A program made the position numbers and the translations under genes. A model generated the notes under the pieces. It did no database searches. It saw only the letters and a list, made by a program, of their open reading frames with translations, and was not told where the DNA came from. Below, in pieces: positions 1 through 8,114 of a stretch of DNA of 53,065 nucleotides; the first letter of the stretch is position 1, and every line of letters starts with the position of its first letter. Source of the stretch: Caldilineaceae bacterium (GTDB lineage Bacteria; Chloroflexota; Anaerolineae; Caldilineales; Caldilineaceae); NCBI GenBank assembly GCA_022823185.1, contig JAJDXQ010000041.1, positions 1-53,065 of the forward strand, given 5' to 3'.

Positions 1-138
1 GTTGTCCGCTCCACATATGACTGCGCATATCGCAATCACGATGATGTCGCTCAATCGATGGATCCTTGTGCGTTCAACACGAGGATCTTCCAATTCCTCA
101 AAGTGTTCAACCAGTGATACGACCTTTCTATCCGCCAT
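1..138 (-). CDS. ISAs1-family transposase, N-terminus only (runs off the window)
   Basis: The frame starts at ATG 138 and stays open to the window edge, giving 46 residues. They include VEHFEELEDPRVERTR at 10-25 and then a hydrophobic stretch IVIAICAVICGAD. This is the hallmark N-terminal block of ISAs1 (H-repeat-associated) DDE transposases: 'leeh F..leDpR', a basic patch, then the 'lcavicGad' helix. The catalytic DDE domain would lie to the left of the window. A G-rich AAGGGGGG stretch lies a few bases upstream as a possible ribosome binding site. No stop or frameshift is seen in the visible part, but whether the copy is intact cannot be judged. Confidence 0.85.
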   Translation of the reverse strand, partial: MADRKVVSLVEHFEELEDPRVERTRIHRLSDIIVIAICAVICGADN

Positions 139-239
139 GAGCCCCCCCTTGTCTGGTGAAAGGACTCTCAATCGTATCAAATCGTCTCTATTCCGTCATC
201 TTACCCATTTTTCAACCCAATTTAGATGCGATTGCCCTG
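1..239 (-). mobile_element. Terminal part of an ISAs1-family insertion sequence
   Basis: The minus strand read from 239 starts CAGGGCAATCGCATCTAAA, which I take as the terminal inverted repeat of an ISAs1-type element. About 100 bases further in lies the transposase start at 138. The rest of the element, with the second inverted repeat and target duplication, lies outside the window. The family rests on the transposase N-terminus; the exact end at 239 is inferred from my memory of how such elements begin. The methylase promoter starts only 14 bases outside this end. Confidence 0.6.
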
Positions 240-252
240 AGTAGGGAAGCTG

Positions 253-281
253 TTGCCAAGTATCGAGAATTTGTGTACCAT
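253..281 (+). promoter_or_regulatory. Predicted sigma-70 promoter for the restriction-modification unit
   Basis: TTGCCA (253-258), a 17-base spacer, then TACCAT (276-281). The -35 matches 5 of 6 and the -10 matches 4 of 6. Transcription would begin near 288, which makes the GTG at 293 almost leaderless and supports the start at 323. It lies just outside the insertion sequence end. Confidence 0.45.
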
Positions 282-322
282 AGACTGAACACGTGTTCGA
301 AAACAGTCCAAAGGGGGTCTTT

Positions 323-1252
323 GTGAAGCGTATGCCCCAGCCCATACCCTACCAGGGGAGCAAGAGAAGTATTGCGGCGCAGATTCTCACCATGCTGCCC
401 ACTGACATCGACACATTGGTCGAGCCGTTTGCAGGCTCCGCGGCGCTGTCGATTCGGGCGGCATATTCCGGTTTAGCGCGTTCGTTTTTTCTTAACGACT
501 TGAACGCGCCGCTGATGGATCTGCTCAGTTTAATCATTAATGAACCGGACCGGATTGCGTCGGATTACGGGCGGCTTTGGCATCAGCAGCGAGGGCGCGA
601 AAGGGAATTCTATGATGAGGTCCGCGCCCGCTTCAATGCAACCAGACGTCCAGACCTGTTCCTCTATTTGCTCGCGCGATGCGTAAAGGCATCGGTGCGG
701 TATAACGCGGCTGGTGAGTTCAACCAGAGTCCTGACAACCGGCGGAAGGGGAGACGCCCAGAAAGTATGAAAGAAGATATACAGGCTGTTTCCCGTCTGT
801 TGAAAGGAAGGACTCGAATTACCAGCTGCAATTTCACAGCCACAGTTCAACACTTGAATCCCGTTACCGATTTGGTGTATATGGATCCCCCATATCAGGG
901 CACTTCAGGGGGACGGGATTCACGATATTGCAGTGGTGTCGAACGATCGATGCTGGTTACGTTTCTGAAAGATCTCAACGAGCTGGACGTCATGTATATG
1001 TTAAGCTATGACGGTCGGAAAGGCTCGAAAACGTACGGCGGAAAGCTGCCGGAGGAATTGAAACTGGTCCATGCAATGATCCAGGCAGGGCGCTCAACAC
1101 AATCTACATTGTTGGGCCGACAGGATGTAACCCATGAATCGCTCTATCTGTCACCGGCGCTGATTGAACGGGTTGATTCTGTCGCGGAAAAGCTCAATCG
1201 AATTGCCACATGGAGCTCGCCGTCTACGCAGCTCGAAATGGCCCTCGTATGA
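323..1252 (+). CDS. D12-class (Dam-like) N6-adenine DNA methyltransferase
   Basis: This protein would transfer a methyl group from S-adenosylmethionine to adenine N6 in a DNA site, protecting it from the adjoining endonuclease. From the chosen start (309 residues) it has PYQGSKR at 9-15 and PFAGSAA at 35-41, which is the SAM-binding motif of D12 enzymes, where PFxGGG is usual. The catalytic DPPY is at 188-191. GTG 323 is preferred because AAAGGGGG (310-317) sits 5 bases upstream; an earlier in-frame GTG exists at 293. The stop overlaps the next gene start in ATGA, so the pair is probably co-translated. Target specificity cannot be read from the sequence. Codon use looks less GC-rich than the neighbouring core genes, fitting acquisition by transfer. 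Confidence 0.88.
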   Translation: MKRMPQPIPYQGSKRSIAAQILTMLPTDIDTLVEPFAGSAALSIRAAYSGLARSFFLNDLNAPLMDLLSLIINEPDRIASDYGRLWHQQRGREREFYDEVRARFNATRRPDLFLYLLARCVKASVRYNAAGEFNQSPDNRRKGRRPESMKEDIQAVSRLLKGRTRITSCNFTATVQHLNPVTDLVYMDPPYQGTSGGRDSRYCSGVERSMLVTFLKDLNELDVMYMLSYDGRKGSKTYGGKLPEELKLVHAMIQAGRSTQSTLLGRQDVTHESLYLSPALIERVDSVAEKLNRIATWSSPSTQLEMALV

Positions 1253-1995
1253 ACCCAGTCGATCTGCCGCAGGAATTCCTTGACCAACTCGACCGCGTCA
1301 CTGGCAGGCGTTCAAGAATTGTTGTGGAGCATATTCTTGAACATGGATTCATCACCACAGACGATTTAGAGCAGATCTACGGATACAAACACCCGCCCCG
1401 CGCAGTGAGGGATGTAAGAGAACAGGGCATCCCGATAGAAACATTCAGATTCAGGTTGTCTGACGAACGCACGATCGCAGGCTATCGATTTGGCGATCCC
1501 TCTGATTTCAGAAGAAGCGACTTCAGAGGTCGAATAACCCTGCCGCAGAGGTTCAGGCAGTCGCTTTTTGACCAGCAAAGGGGAAAGTGCGCTATTTGCA
1601 GCGGCCACTTTTCAGCTCGCGAATTTCAGATCGATCACAGGATTCCCTATGAGATAGTTGGCGACAGGGAATATGAAGCAGGGGACACTTCTGCCTACAT
1701 GTTGCTCTGCGGACCGTGTAATCGAGCGAAGTCCTGGTCTTGCGAACACTGCCCAAACTGGCAGATTAGAGAACCAACTGTATGTGGAACGTGTTATTGG
1801 GCACAGCCTACTGCCTTTACACACGTTGCGACGGAGGAAGTGCGTCGCACAGATCTGATTTGGGAGGGGGACGACGAGGTGGCCGTATTCTCAAAAGTCG
1901 CCGCGTCTTCGACTTTGAACCAACAGACGATTCCGGAATACATTAAGTCCCTCTTGAAGAAAGTTGTTTCCATGAGCTTATGGCTTCCTGTCTAA
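1249..1995 (+). CDS. HNH endonuclease, probable restriction partner of the adjoining methylase
   Basis: Of 248 residues, about 20-85 resemble a winged-helix DNA-binding segment (DLEQIYGYKHPPRAVRDVRE). An HNH nuclease core follows: CxxC at 114-117 (CAIC), the IDHR histidine at 130, and CGPCN at 154-158 with N158. Two further CxxC pairs (CEHC 165-168, CGTC 179-182) suggest a second zinc site. HNH nucleases with this layout cut double-stranded DNA using one metal ion. ATG 1249 overlaps the methylase stop by four bases, so translational coupling is likely; an ATG at 1210 would overlap further and is less likely. Pairing with an adenine methylase makes a type II restriction enzyme the best call. 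A solitary homing-type nuclease is the alternative. Confidence 0.75.
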   Translation: MNPVDLPQEFLDQLDRVTGRRSRIVVEHILEHGFITTDDLEQIYGYKHPPRAVRDVREQGIPIETFRFRLSDERTIAGYRFGDPSDFRRSDFRGRITLPQRFRQSLFDQQRGKCAICSGHFSAREFQIDHRIPYEIVGDREYEAGDTSAYMLLCGPCNRAKSWSCEHCPNWQIREPTVCGTCYWAQPTAFTHVATEEVRRTDLIWEGDDEVAVFSKVAASSTLNQQTIPEYIKSLLKKVVSMSLWLPV

Positions 1996-2445
1996 TCGAT
2001 ATCTATATTTCCGAGCCGGTGTTTGGCTGCAACTTTTGCGTACACTGTTTGAGGGCAACAACTGAGCCAAATCCAGGATGGGGATTTCAGGACTTGGCCG
2101 TGTAAACGCGGGGCGTCGAATCATGTCGTCCGGCGGGCGCGGAACGACAGCATTTCGCTTGAGCGAGCGGTTCGAGCAATTAGTTGGGGCAGGGGGTTGG
2201 GGCAGGGGGGCTTTCTTGACTGATCGGACAAGGACTGCAATATCTGCGCGATAGGTGTGGGCCCTTACGGCCGGGAACCGGGCTGCAGAGGTCGATTCCC
2301 CGGCTGGGCAGTTGTGGGGAGGAGGCTGGACCCGTAACTCCAGGAGGGCCCTTGTCCCATCGAAAGGCTAGGCGGTCGCGTCCCCTTTGACTGTTCGCCC
2401 CATTTCGAGGGTTCCGCCAGTTGGGAAAACACAGAAGGAGCTGTC
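1996..2445. other. Intergenic region without a convincing gene
   Basis: 450 bases between the endonuclease and the 3' end of the bactofilin gene. No frame with coding character was found. It holds a potential G-quadruplex (2186-2210) and an imperfect GC-rich hairpin near 2270-2305 (GCCGGGAA pairing with TTCCCCGGC, one bulge) that has no T-run. It probably marks the edge of the acquired left-hand segment. Confidence 0.5.
2186..2210 (+). other. Potential G-quadruplex motif
   Basis: Four G-runs of 4, 5, 4 and 6 bases separated by CA, TT and CA loops on the plus strand, made of an imperfect duplication of TTGGGGCAGGGGG. Two-base loops with runs of at least four Gs predict a very stable parallel quadruplex. 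It is intergenic. Confidence 0.6.
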
Positions 2446-3468
2446 TCAGATGCTTCGGTGACGCCCGGCCCCCGTGTCCTCCCGGCCGCTATCGATCGGG
2501 GTGGCGCCCGGCCTGTTCGGTCGGTTTTCAGAGCGCTTGGCGGGCCACTGGGTAGACTCGACCGAAAGCCCAAGGCCATCGGTAGAGGATCCACTTCCGA
2601 TGGTCGGCCAATCTTCCTGATTGGTTGCGCCCATTTTCATTTCGCCCTCGAAATAGCCGCCCTCTTCAACGATAAAGGACGCGGCATGGGACTGGCCCCG
2701 CATTTCACCGGAGGAGCGCAAATGCAAGCGTTCCTCGATAAAAACGTCGCCGGTGACCGATCCGGCGATCTCAATGTTGCGGGCACGCACGGTTGCCGAC
2801 AGAGTCGCGTCCTTGGCGACGATAACTGTTCCCCGACAGTCGATCTCACCTTCGAGCGTTCCTTCGACGCGCAGATCCTTTTCTGAACGGAACGTACCGG
2901 TAAAATAGGATTGAGGGCCCACAATCGTGTCGGCCGTTGCTTCCTCCGTAGTCGACTCTTGCCGCTGCGGGCGGGACGGGGGCGTCTGTTGCCCTCGGTT
3001 GGCGAACGGCGCGTTTTCTCGGCGGTTCCCACTCATCTGTCTACTTCTCCTCTCATACGATTCGTTCGTCTTAGGCGTAACGTCTTCCTGCGCCAGCAGG
3101 GATTCTCTGGAAACCGGGGTTGGGACCTCTACGGGTGGCGGTTCAGTTGCGGTCGGTTCGGGAGGCATTGGTTCCGGCAGAACGGTCGCCAGTGTCTCGT
3201 CCGCGGCCTTTTCTTGCGGCGGGGGTTCATCCACTACGGGCTCCGGCTCGCCCAATACCGGCTCCGGCGGCGGTTGTTCGTTCAATTCAGGCTCTGGCGG
3301 CGTTTCCATCATCTTCTCATCACGATTATCAATTCCATCGTTATCAGCCTGCGCTTCTTCTTCGGCGCTTTCTTGCGAAGGCTCAGCATCGTCCAACTCC
3401 TGGAGATTCCGATAGAGCCACTGTAAGTCTTCTTCGTCCTGTTTCCGGCCACGTTTGAAAAGCGGCAT
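2446..3468 (-). CDS. Bactofilin-family (polymer-forming cytoskeletal) protein
   Basis: Residues 183-279 form a bactofilin domain: short repeating beta-strand units with regularly spaced Gly and Val/Ile (VEGTLEGEIDCRGTV, IAGSVTGDVFI, GGYFEGEM). Such domains build a right-handed beta-helix that polymerises without nucleotide, usually at the membrane, to scaffold cell-envelope work. At 340 residues it is longer than typical bactofilins. Residues 55-115 are a Pro/Glu-rich linker, and the 60-residue tail is polar and probably disordered. The start is ATG 3468 with AAAGGAG about 9 bases upstream. It is transcribed divergently from the SCP2-like gene. Confidence 0.85.
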   Translation of the reverse strand: MPLFKRGRKQDEEDLQWLYRNLQELDDAEPSQESAEEEAQADNDGIDNRDEKMMETPPEPELNEQPPPEPVLGEPEPVVDEPPPQEKAADETLATVLPEPMPPEPTATEPPPVEVPTPVSRESLLAQEDVTPKTNESYERRSRQMSGNRRENAPFANRGQQTPPSRPQRQESTTEEATADTIVGPQSYFTGTFRSEKDLRVEGTLEGEIDCRGTVIVAKDATLSATVRARNIEIAGSVTGDVFIEERLHLRSSGEMRGQSHAASFIVEEGGYFEGEMKMGATNQEDWPTIGSGSSTDGLGLSVESTQWPAKRSENRPNRPGATPIDSGREDTGAGRHRSI

Positions 3469-3562
3469 CTTTTGCGTCTCCTTTCCCGCCGGCTCCCTTG
3501 CAAGTTGGATTCGATGTCGGTGTGTTCAAGGAAGACACGCAACGAAATCCCAGCATTTCCCT

Positions 3563-3568
3563 ATTATA
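3563..3568 (-). promoter_or_regulatory. Candidate -10 element upstream of the bactofilin gene
   Basis: The minus strand reads a perfect TATAAT here, about 95 bases upstream of ATG 3468. No good -35 is visible at the proper distance, so this is only a candidate. Confidence 0.35.
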
Positions 3569-3664
3569 CAACGAAAATGCAAATGCACACTCTCCGCTTT
3601 CTGCGCCGGGGGAAGTTGCGGGAACTTGACCGGAATCGGACACGCATTTGCGTAGCAACTGACC

Positions 3665-3694
3665 TTGACACAGTTGTGAATGCGACTCTATACT
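3665..3694 (+). promoter_or_regulatory. Sigma-70 promoter for the SCP2-like gene
   Basis: TTGACA (3665-3670), an 18-base spacer, then TATACT (3689-3694). Transcription should start near 3701, about 34 bases before ATG 3735. Confidence 0.7.
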
Positions 3695-3734
3695 ACTCAT
3701 CGCTTCTGCGGCAAATCATACCACTTTACAGTTC

Positions 3735-4169
3735 ATGCCTGTCTACGCTGATGCCGGGCAATTCTATACAGTTCTGCGCCGCGTCTTCGACGCGGTTCGA
3801 GAACGCCACGACGCGATTGAGACCTTCACGAGCAGCAATCTCGTCATTCGGCTGCGTTTGACGGACCCTGTCGCGGAAGTGCTGCTGGATGGCCGTCAGC
3901 CGCCGTTGGAGATATTCTTTGGGGAACGGCCAGGCAAGGCGGATCTGGAATTGGCGATGACGGCCGATGTTTTGCATGAAGTCTGGACCGGTCAGCGCAA
4001 ACTGAAGGATGCCTTTTTCGGAGGCCAGATTCAGTCAAGCGGCAATCTCTTCCTCGCAACAAAATTGACCGATCTCTTCCGCGAAGCAGAGCGTGCCTAT
4101 ACGGAGATTCAGCGAACCGGAGGCGCGGCGCCGGACGCTCGAACCGGGGAGGCGGATCCGCCATCTTGA
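3735..4169 (+). CDS. SCP2 sterol-binding-domain protein
   Basis: A 144-residue protein that fits the SCP2 lipid-transfer fold: an early strand (NLVIRLRLTDPVAEVLLDG), a central strand pair (PLEIFFGE, ADLELAMTADVLHEVWTGQ) and the C-terminal KDAFFGGQIQSSGNLFLATKLTDLF block, where the family's 'G.i...G' turn and final helix are found. SCP2 domains bind hydrophobic ligands in a tunnel; the bacterial ligand is unknown. The last 20 residues are polar. It has its own promoter and no ribosome binding site is evident. dnaG follows with a separate promoter, so the two are not obviously an operon. Confidence 0.75.
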   Translation: MPVYADAGQFYTVLRRVFDAVRERHDAIETFTSSNLVIRLRLTDPVAEVLLDGRQPPLEIFFGERPGKADLELAMTADVLHEVWTGQRKLKDAFFGGQIQSSGNLFLATKLTDLFREAERAYTEIQRTGGAAPDARTGEADPPS

Positions 4170-4248
4170 GTCGCGCGCGCAAGACGGATTTTGCTCGCTA
4201 CGGGTGGCGGAAAGGGCGCCAAGGATTGGATGGCGCGAAGGACCTTCT

Positions 4249-4277
4249 TTGACACCCGCTTCGGGCACAGCTATAAT
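4249..4277 (+). promoter_or_regulatory. Perfect-consensus sigma-70 promoter of dnaG-rpoD
   Basis: TTGACA (4249-4254), exactly 17 bases, then TATAAT (4272-4277): both hexamers match the consensus at every position. Transcription should begin near 4284, giving a leader of about 44 bases to ATG 4328. The promoter overlaps the TTG at 4277 and so argues against it as a start codon. Confidence 0.85.
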
Positions 4278-4327
4278 TGGATTCTCGATATATTGCCCAG
4301 CGGCCAGATAACGATCAAACAGCGCAA

Positions 4328-6412
4328 ATGAGTGTAACGGACGAAATTAAAGGTCGGATTGATGTCGTAGACTTTATTTCGCGTTATGTCCCCCTGCAAC
4401 GAGCCGGCCGCTCTTACAAGGCATGTTGTCCCTTCCACCAGGAACGTACGCCCAGCTTCGTTGTTTTCCCTGAAACAGGTACATGGCGGTGTTTTGGCGC
4501 CTGCAGCACAGGCGGCGACATTTTCTCCTTCCTGATGCAGAAGGAAAATATGGACTTTCGGGAGGCGTTGCAGGCCCTGGCGCAGGAGACCGGCGTGCAG
4601 TTGCCGGAAGAGACCGGAAAAGGGGAATCCCGGGAGCGGGATCTTCTGTACGAGTTGAACGAAAAGGCGGCCCTGTTCTTCCGAAACCAGCTTCACCGCA
4701 GCCAGGAGGGGCAACTGGCTAGAGATTATCTGCAGCGCCGAGGCATCAATGCCCAGATCGCCGGTCAATTCCTGCTCGGCTTCGCGCCAGACAGTTGGGA
4801 TACGCTGCGCGACCACCTGACAGAGGCGGGGTACTCGCTCGATGCGCTGCACCGGGCGGACCTGGTCAAACACAACGCGGAACGGGACTCCTACTACGAT
4901 TCATTCCGAAACCGCCTGATCGTACCCATCCATGATCGCCAGGGACGGGCTATCGGCTTCGGCGGACGCGTGTTGGATGATTCGCTTCCCAAATATCTGA
5001 ATACTGCCGAAACGCCCCTCTTTCACAAGTCCAGTGTTGTCTATGGGCTGGATCGCGGCTACAGGGCCATCCGCCAAGCCGAAAGCGTCGTGATTGTCGA
5101 GGGTTACATGGACGTGATTGCCGCCCATCAGTTCGGCTTCGAAAATGTCGTAGCCTGCCTGGGGACGGCGTTAACCGAGGAGCAGCTCCGCCAGCTCCAT
5201 CGCTACACAGACAACTTCATTCTGGCGCTGGATGCGGATACAGCCGGTCAGCAAGCCACGCTGCGCGGCCTGAACCAGGCCCGGCAGGCTCTGAAGCGCA
5301 AAGCCAAGCCGGTGCTGACTGTGACGGGGCGCAGGCAGGTAGAACAGCATCTGGAACACAGGCTCAGCGCAGACCTGCGGATCACAACGCTGCCGGAGGG
5401 CCGCGATCCCGACGACATAATCCGCCAGAGCCCTGATGCGTGGCAGGAACTGATCGGCGCGGCTACGCCTCTTGTCGACTATTATTTCGGAATTGTGGCA
5501 AAACAGTACGATTTGAACAGCGCAAGAGGGAAAGGTGAGGCTGTAGCGGAGTTGACGCCGTTGATCGCTGAACTGGGTGATGAGGAGGAACAGCAGCATT
5601 ACATCCAGCGATTGAGCCGGCTTGTCCGAATTGATGAACGGACGATTGAGCAGCGCGTAAAGGCCAGCGCGCGCGAGTTGCGTCAACCGCCGCCGGAAGG
5701 CCGTCACCGGAGACGGTTTACCCGGCCGCAGAATGGACAGCCGGCATCGGAAGCGGAAGCCCCGACACCATCGGAGCGTGTGCCGAGCGAAGAGGCCGCC
5801 GGCGCCATGGCGGCTGCGTCTGGACAGAACAGCAGGGGCGCGACATCTTCCGCGACGCCAGATCTGGCTGCCCTCGTGCCGGAGACCAAGCTGGAGGTGT
5901 TTCTGCTGGCCCTGTTAATCGACGAGCCGGATTTGCTGATCTGGCTCTCGGATATGGCGCAGGAACTGGAGATCGCTCCCCTGAGCGGAAGAGATTTCCA
6001 ACAGGTTGAATACCGGGAGATCTTCGGCGCTTTCCGGCGCTTTATCGCCAGCGACGAAGTCTGGGATCTCAGAGCATTTCAGGAAACGCTTAACGCCGGC
6101 TATCACGAGGTCCTGTCCCTGTTGACGGACCAGATTTTGACGATGCCGGAACGGGAACAGGCGGAAATCCAGAACGCGGCACTCAAACTGCTGATCCGTC
6201 TGCGGTACGCGCGGCTGCGGGAAAATTTGTCGGCGATGCAGTTCCTTCTACACGATGCCCAGGAGGACGAGAACCGAGATGCCATCCTGGAGTTTTCGGC
6301 CATCATTAATGCCAATCGTCGCGACCGCCACCACCTGGAACGCGTAATGGCGCGTAGAAGCCAGGTCTCTTACGGAATCAAACAAACCGAATCAGGCATG
6401 GCTATCGCCTGA
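4328..6412 (+). CDS. dnaG: DNA primase
   Basis: Makes RNA primers at the replication fork. From ATG 4328 (694 residues) it has the CHC2 zinc-binding domain with C34, H37, C55 and C59. The Toprim domain has EGYMD at 258-262 and DAD at 302-304 as metal-binding acids. A Pro/Ala/Ser-rich linker lies at about 455-515, and a helical C-terminal helicase-interaction region follows. The last zinc pair reads CFGAC, one residue longer than the usual CFGC. ATG 4328 is chosen because it opens the conserved SVTDEIKGRIDVVDFISRYV block and lies downstream of a perfect promoter. rpoD follows after 23 bases, the classical primase-sigma operon. Confidence 0.97.
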   Translation: MSVTDEIKGRIDVVDFISRYVPLQRAGRSYKACCPFHQERTPSFVVFPETGTWRCFGACSTGGDIFSFLMQKENMDFREALQALAQETGVQLPEETGKGESRERDLLYELNEKAALFFRNQLHRSQEGQLARDYLQRRGINAQIAGQFLLGFAPDSWDTLRDHLTEAGYSLDALHRADLVKHNAERDSYYDSFRNRLIVPIHDRQGRAIGFGGRVLDDSLPKYLNTAETPLFHKSSVVYGLDRGYRAIRQAESVVIVEGYMDVIAAHQFGFENVVACLGTALTEEQLRQLHRYTDNFILALDADTAGQQATLRGLNQARQALKRKAKPVLTVTGRRQVEQHLEHRLSADLRITTLPEGRDPDDIIRQSPDAWQELIGAATPLVDYYFGIVAKQYDLNSARGKGEAVAELTPLIAELGDEEEQQHYIQRLSRLVRIDERTIEQRVKASARELRQPPPEGRHRRRFTRPQNGQPASEAEAPTPSERVPSEEAAGAMAAASGQNSRGATSSATPDLAALVPETKLEVFLLALLIDEPDLLIWLSDMAQELEIAPLSGRDFQQVEYREIFGAFRRFIASDEVWDLRAFQETLNAGYHEVLSLLTDQILTMPEREQAEIQNAALKLLIRLRYARLRENLSAMQFLLHDAQEDENRDAILEFSAIINANRRDRHHLERVMARRSQVSYGIKQTESGMAIA

Positions 6413-6435
6413 GCTCCCCCACAACAGGTAAAAAT

Positions 6436-7719
6436 ATGGCACCCAAACGCAGCGCATCAAAGACGAAGCCTGCCAGCGCCACGGCCAACTTTGCAAGTGC
6501 CGGCGGCGAGCTTGAAGGAGACATTGAGGTCGGAGACGCAACCGGCCAGACAGAGCAGTTCCTGGAGATAAAGGAGGAGCAGGCGATCATTTCCCCGCCT
6601 GCGCTTGATGGCGATCCAGAGATCGAAGACGAGATTGAGCAGGAAACGAATATCCCCGTAGAAAAGATAATCGAGGATGTGAATGAGGTCGGCCAAGCCC
6701 TGGATCCGATGCGCATGTATCTGCGCGACATCGGTCGCCATGATCTGCTGACTCCTGAACAGCAGACTGCATTGGCAGAGAGAATCCGGCGCGGTCTGCA
6801 GGCTGACGAACGTTACCAGCAACACACCGGCGATGGCGGCGACGAGCCGCCCGAAGCGTTGTCCGCGGATGAAATCGAAGCGTTGGAGGCAGAGATCGCC
6901 GACGGCAAACGTGCGCAGGGACTGTTGGCGCAGAGCAACTTGCGCCTGGTGGTCAGTGTCGCCAAAAGGTATGTGGGCCGCGGGCTGAGCTTTCAGGACC
7001 TTATTCAGGAAGGAAATGTAGGCTTGCTGCGTGCGGTGGAGAAGTTCGATCACACGCTTGGATTCAAGTTCAGCACGTACGCGACCTGGTGGATTCGGCA
7101 GGCCATCAGCCGGGCCATCGCCTATCAGGCGCGCACGATACGAATTCCCGTGCATATGGTGGAAACGATAAACCGCCAGATGCGTACGGAAAGGGAGTTG
7201 CAACAGGAGTTGAAGGGCGGGGACCCGACCCCGGAAAAGATCGCGCTGGAGATGGGATACCTGGAGCCGGATGTGGCGGGTGAGTTGCGCCAGGCGCTGG
7301 AGGAGAAGCGACCGATCACGGGCGACCTCAAGGCTGTTGTCGATCAGGCCGTTTCGAAGGTGCAGCGCATTCAGCGGCTGAGTCGAGAGCCAATCAGCCT
7401 GGACATGCCGGTGGGGGCGGAAGAGAACAGCTTTCTGGGCGATTTCATCGAAGACGAGACGATTCCCGCCCCGGTTGATTCTGCCAGCAAGCGGTTGCTG
7501 CAGGAGCAGATGAGCGAGATTCTGAGCGGCTTGCCCGAACGGGAACGCAAAGTGCTCAGCATGCGTTTCGGCCTGGAGGATGGAACGAGCCACACACTGG
7601 AGGATGTGGGCAAGGAGTTCAATATCACGCGCGAACGCGTCCGGCAGATCGAGGCGCGGGCTCTACGCAAACTCCGCCATCCGCAGCAGATACGCAAGTT
7701 GCGCGACTATTTGGGCTGA
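6436..7719 (+). CDS. rpoD: Housekeeping RNA polymerase sigma factor (sigma-70/SigA)
   Basis: 427 residues. The first 85 are acidic and variable and do not look like a full region 1.1. Region 1.2 (DPMRMYLRDIGRHDLLTPEQQ) begins at 90, with an acidic insertion around 121-155 before region 2. Region 2 (SNLRLVVSVAKRYVGRG, then FSTYATWWIRQAISRAI) spans about 167-245 and contains the -10 reading and melting residues. Region 4 (LPERERKVLSMRFGL to the end) spans 366-427, with the -35-binding helix-turn-helix near 387-410. It is co-transcribed with dnaG. The several TTGACA/TATAAT-like promoters in this window suit this sigma factor. Confidence 0.96.
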   Translation: MAPKRSASKTKPASATANFASAGGELEGDIEVGDATGQTEQFLEIKEEQAIISPPALDGDPEIEDEIEQETNIPVEKIIEDVNEVGQALDPMRMYLRDIGRHDLLTPEQQTALAERIRRGLQADERYQQHTGDGGDEPPEALSADEIEALEAEIADGKRAQGLLAQSNLRLVVSVAKRYVGRGLSFQDLIQEGNVGLLRAVEKFDHTLGFKFSTYATWWIRQAISRAIAYQARTIRIPVHMVETINRQMRTERELQQELKGGDPTPEKIALEMGYLEPDVAGELRQALEEKRPITGDLKAVVDQAVSKVQRIQRLSREPISLDMPVGAEENSFLGDFIEDETIPAPVDSASKRLLQEQMSEILSGLPERERKVLSMRFGLEDGTSHTLEDVGKEFNITRERVRQIEARALRKLRHPQQIRKLRDYLG

Positions 7720-7771
7720 TAGTCCGCATCTGAATTGCCTGCATCTGAAACGTTTCGGCAAGTTCGAAATT

Positions 7772-7801
7772 TTGACAGTTGAACGGTCGAATTGGTATAC
7801 T
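7772..7801 (+). promoter_or_regulatory. Sigma-70 promoter for tRNA-Asn
   Basis: TTGACA (7772-7777), an 18-base spacer, TATACT (7796-7801). The predicted start is near 7808, about 66 bases before the mature tRNA. A GC-rich inverted repeat (GCTGCGGGGGCCCGCAGC) lies between promoter and tRNA. Confidence 0.7.
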
Positions 7802-7873
7802 GCCTAACTGTTGTCTTTGAGGGTCGCCGCCGGCTGCGGGGGCCCGCAGCGACAGTCCAAAACCAAAGAGTAG

Positions 7874-7946
<73 letters not shown>

Positions 7947-7991
7947 CCTGAACTGATGACCGCCGGCGCTGGCAATCCGGCAGTGCATACG

Positions 7992-8022
7992 AAACCCCGT
8001 CAGGATGTCCTATCGGGGTTTT
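7992..8022 (+). terminator. Rho-independent terminator after tRNA-Asn
   Basis: AAACCCCG (7992-7999) pairs with CGGGGTTT (8014-8021) around a 14-base loop, and the descending arm continues into TTTTGTTG. It lies 45 bases past the tRNA. Confidence 0.75.
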
Positions 8023-8114
8023 GTTGTATCTGGCCTGAATTCAGAAACAGGCGGCGCCCCATTGATTGTTTTGCACGCTCCAACGCCACTTAAACCAGAA
8101 AAGGAGACACAGAC

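Noticed and set aside
2..244. Open frame on the plus strand at the left edge
   Set aside because: It is the complement of the ISAs1 transposase start, and its residues are Ser/Thr-rich with no domain.
2270..2305. Hairpin downstream of bactofilin considered as a terminator
   Set aside because: The stem is bulged, no T-run follows on the minus strand, and it lies about 140 bases from the stop codon.
6457..7593. Long open frame antisense to rpoD
   Set aside because: It mirrors a strongly conserved sigma factor gene; GC-rich codons create long antisense frames by chance.
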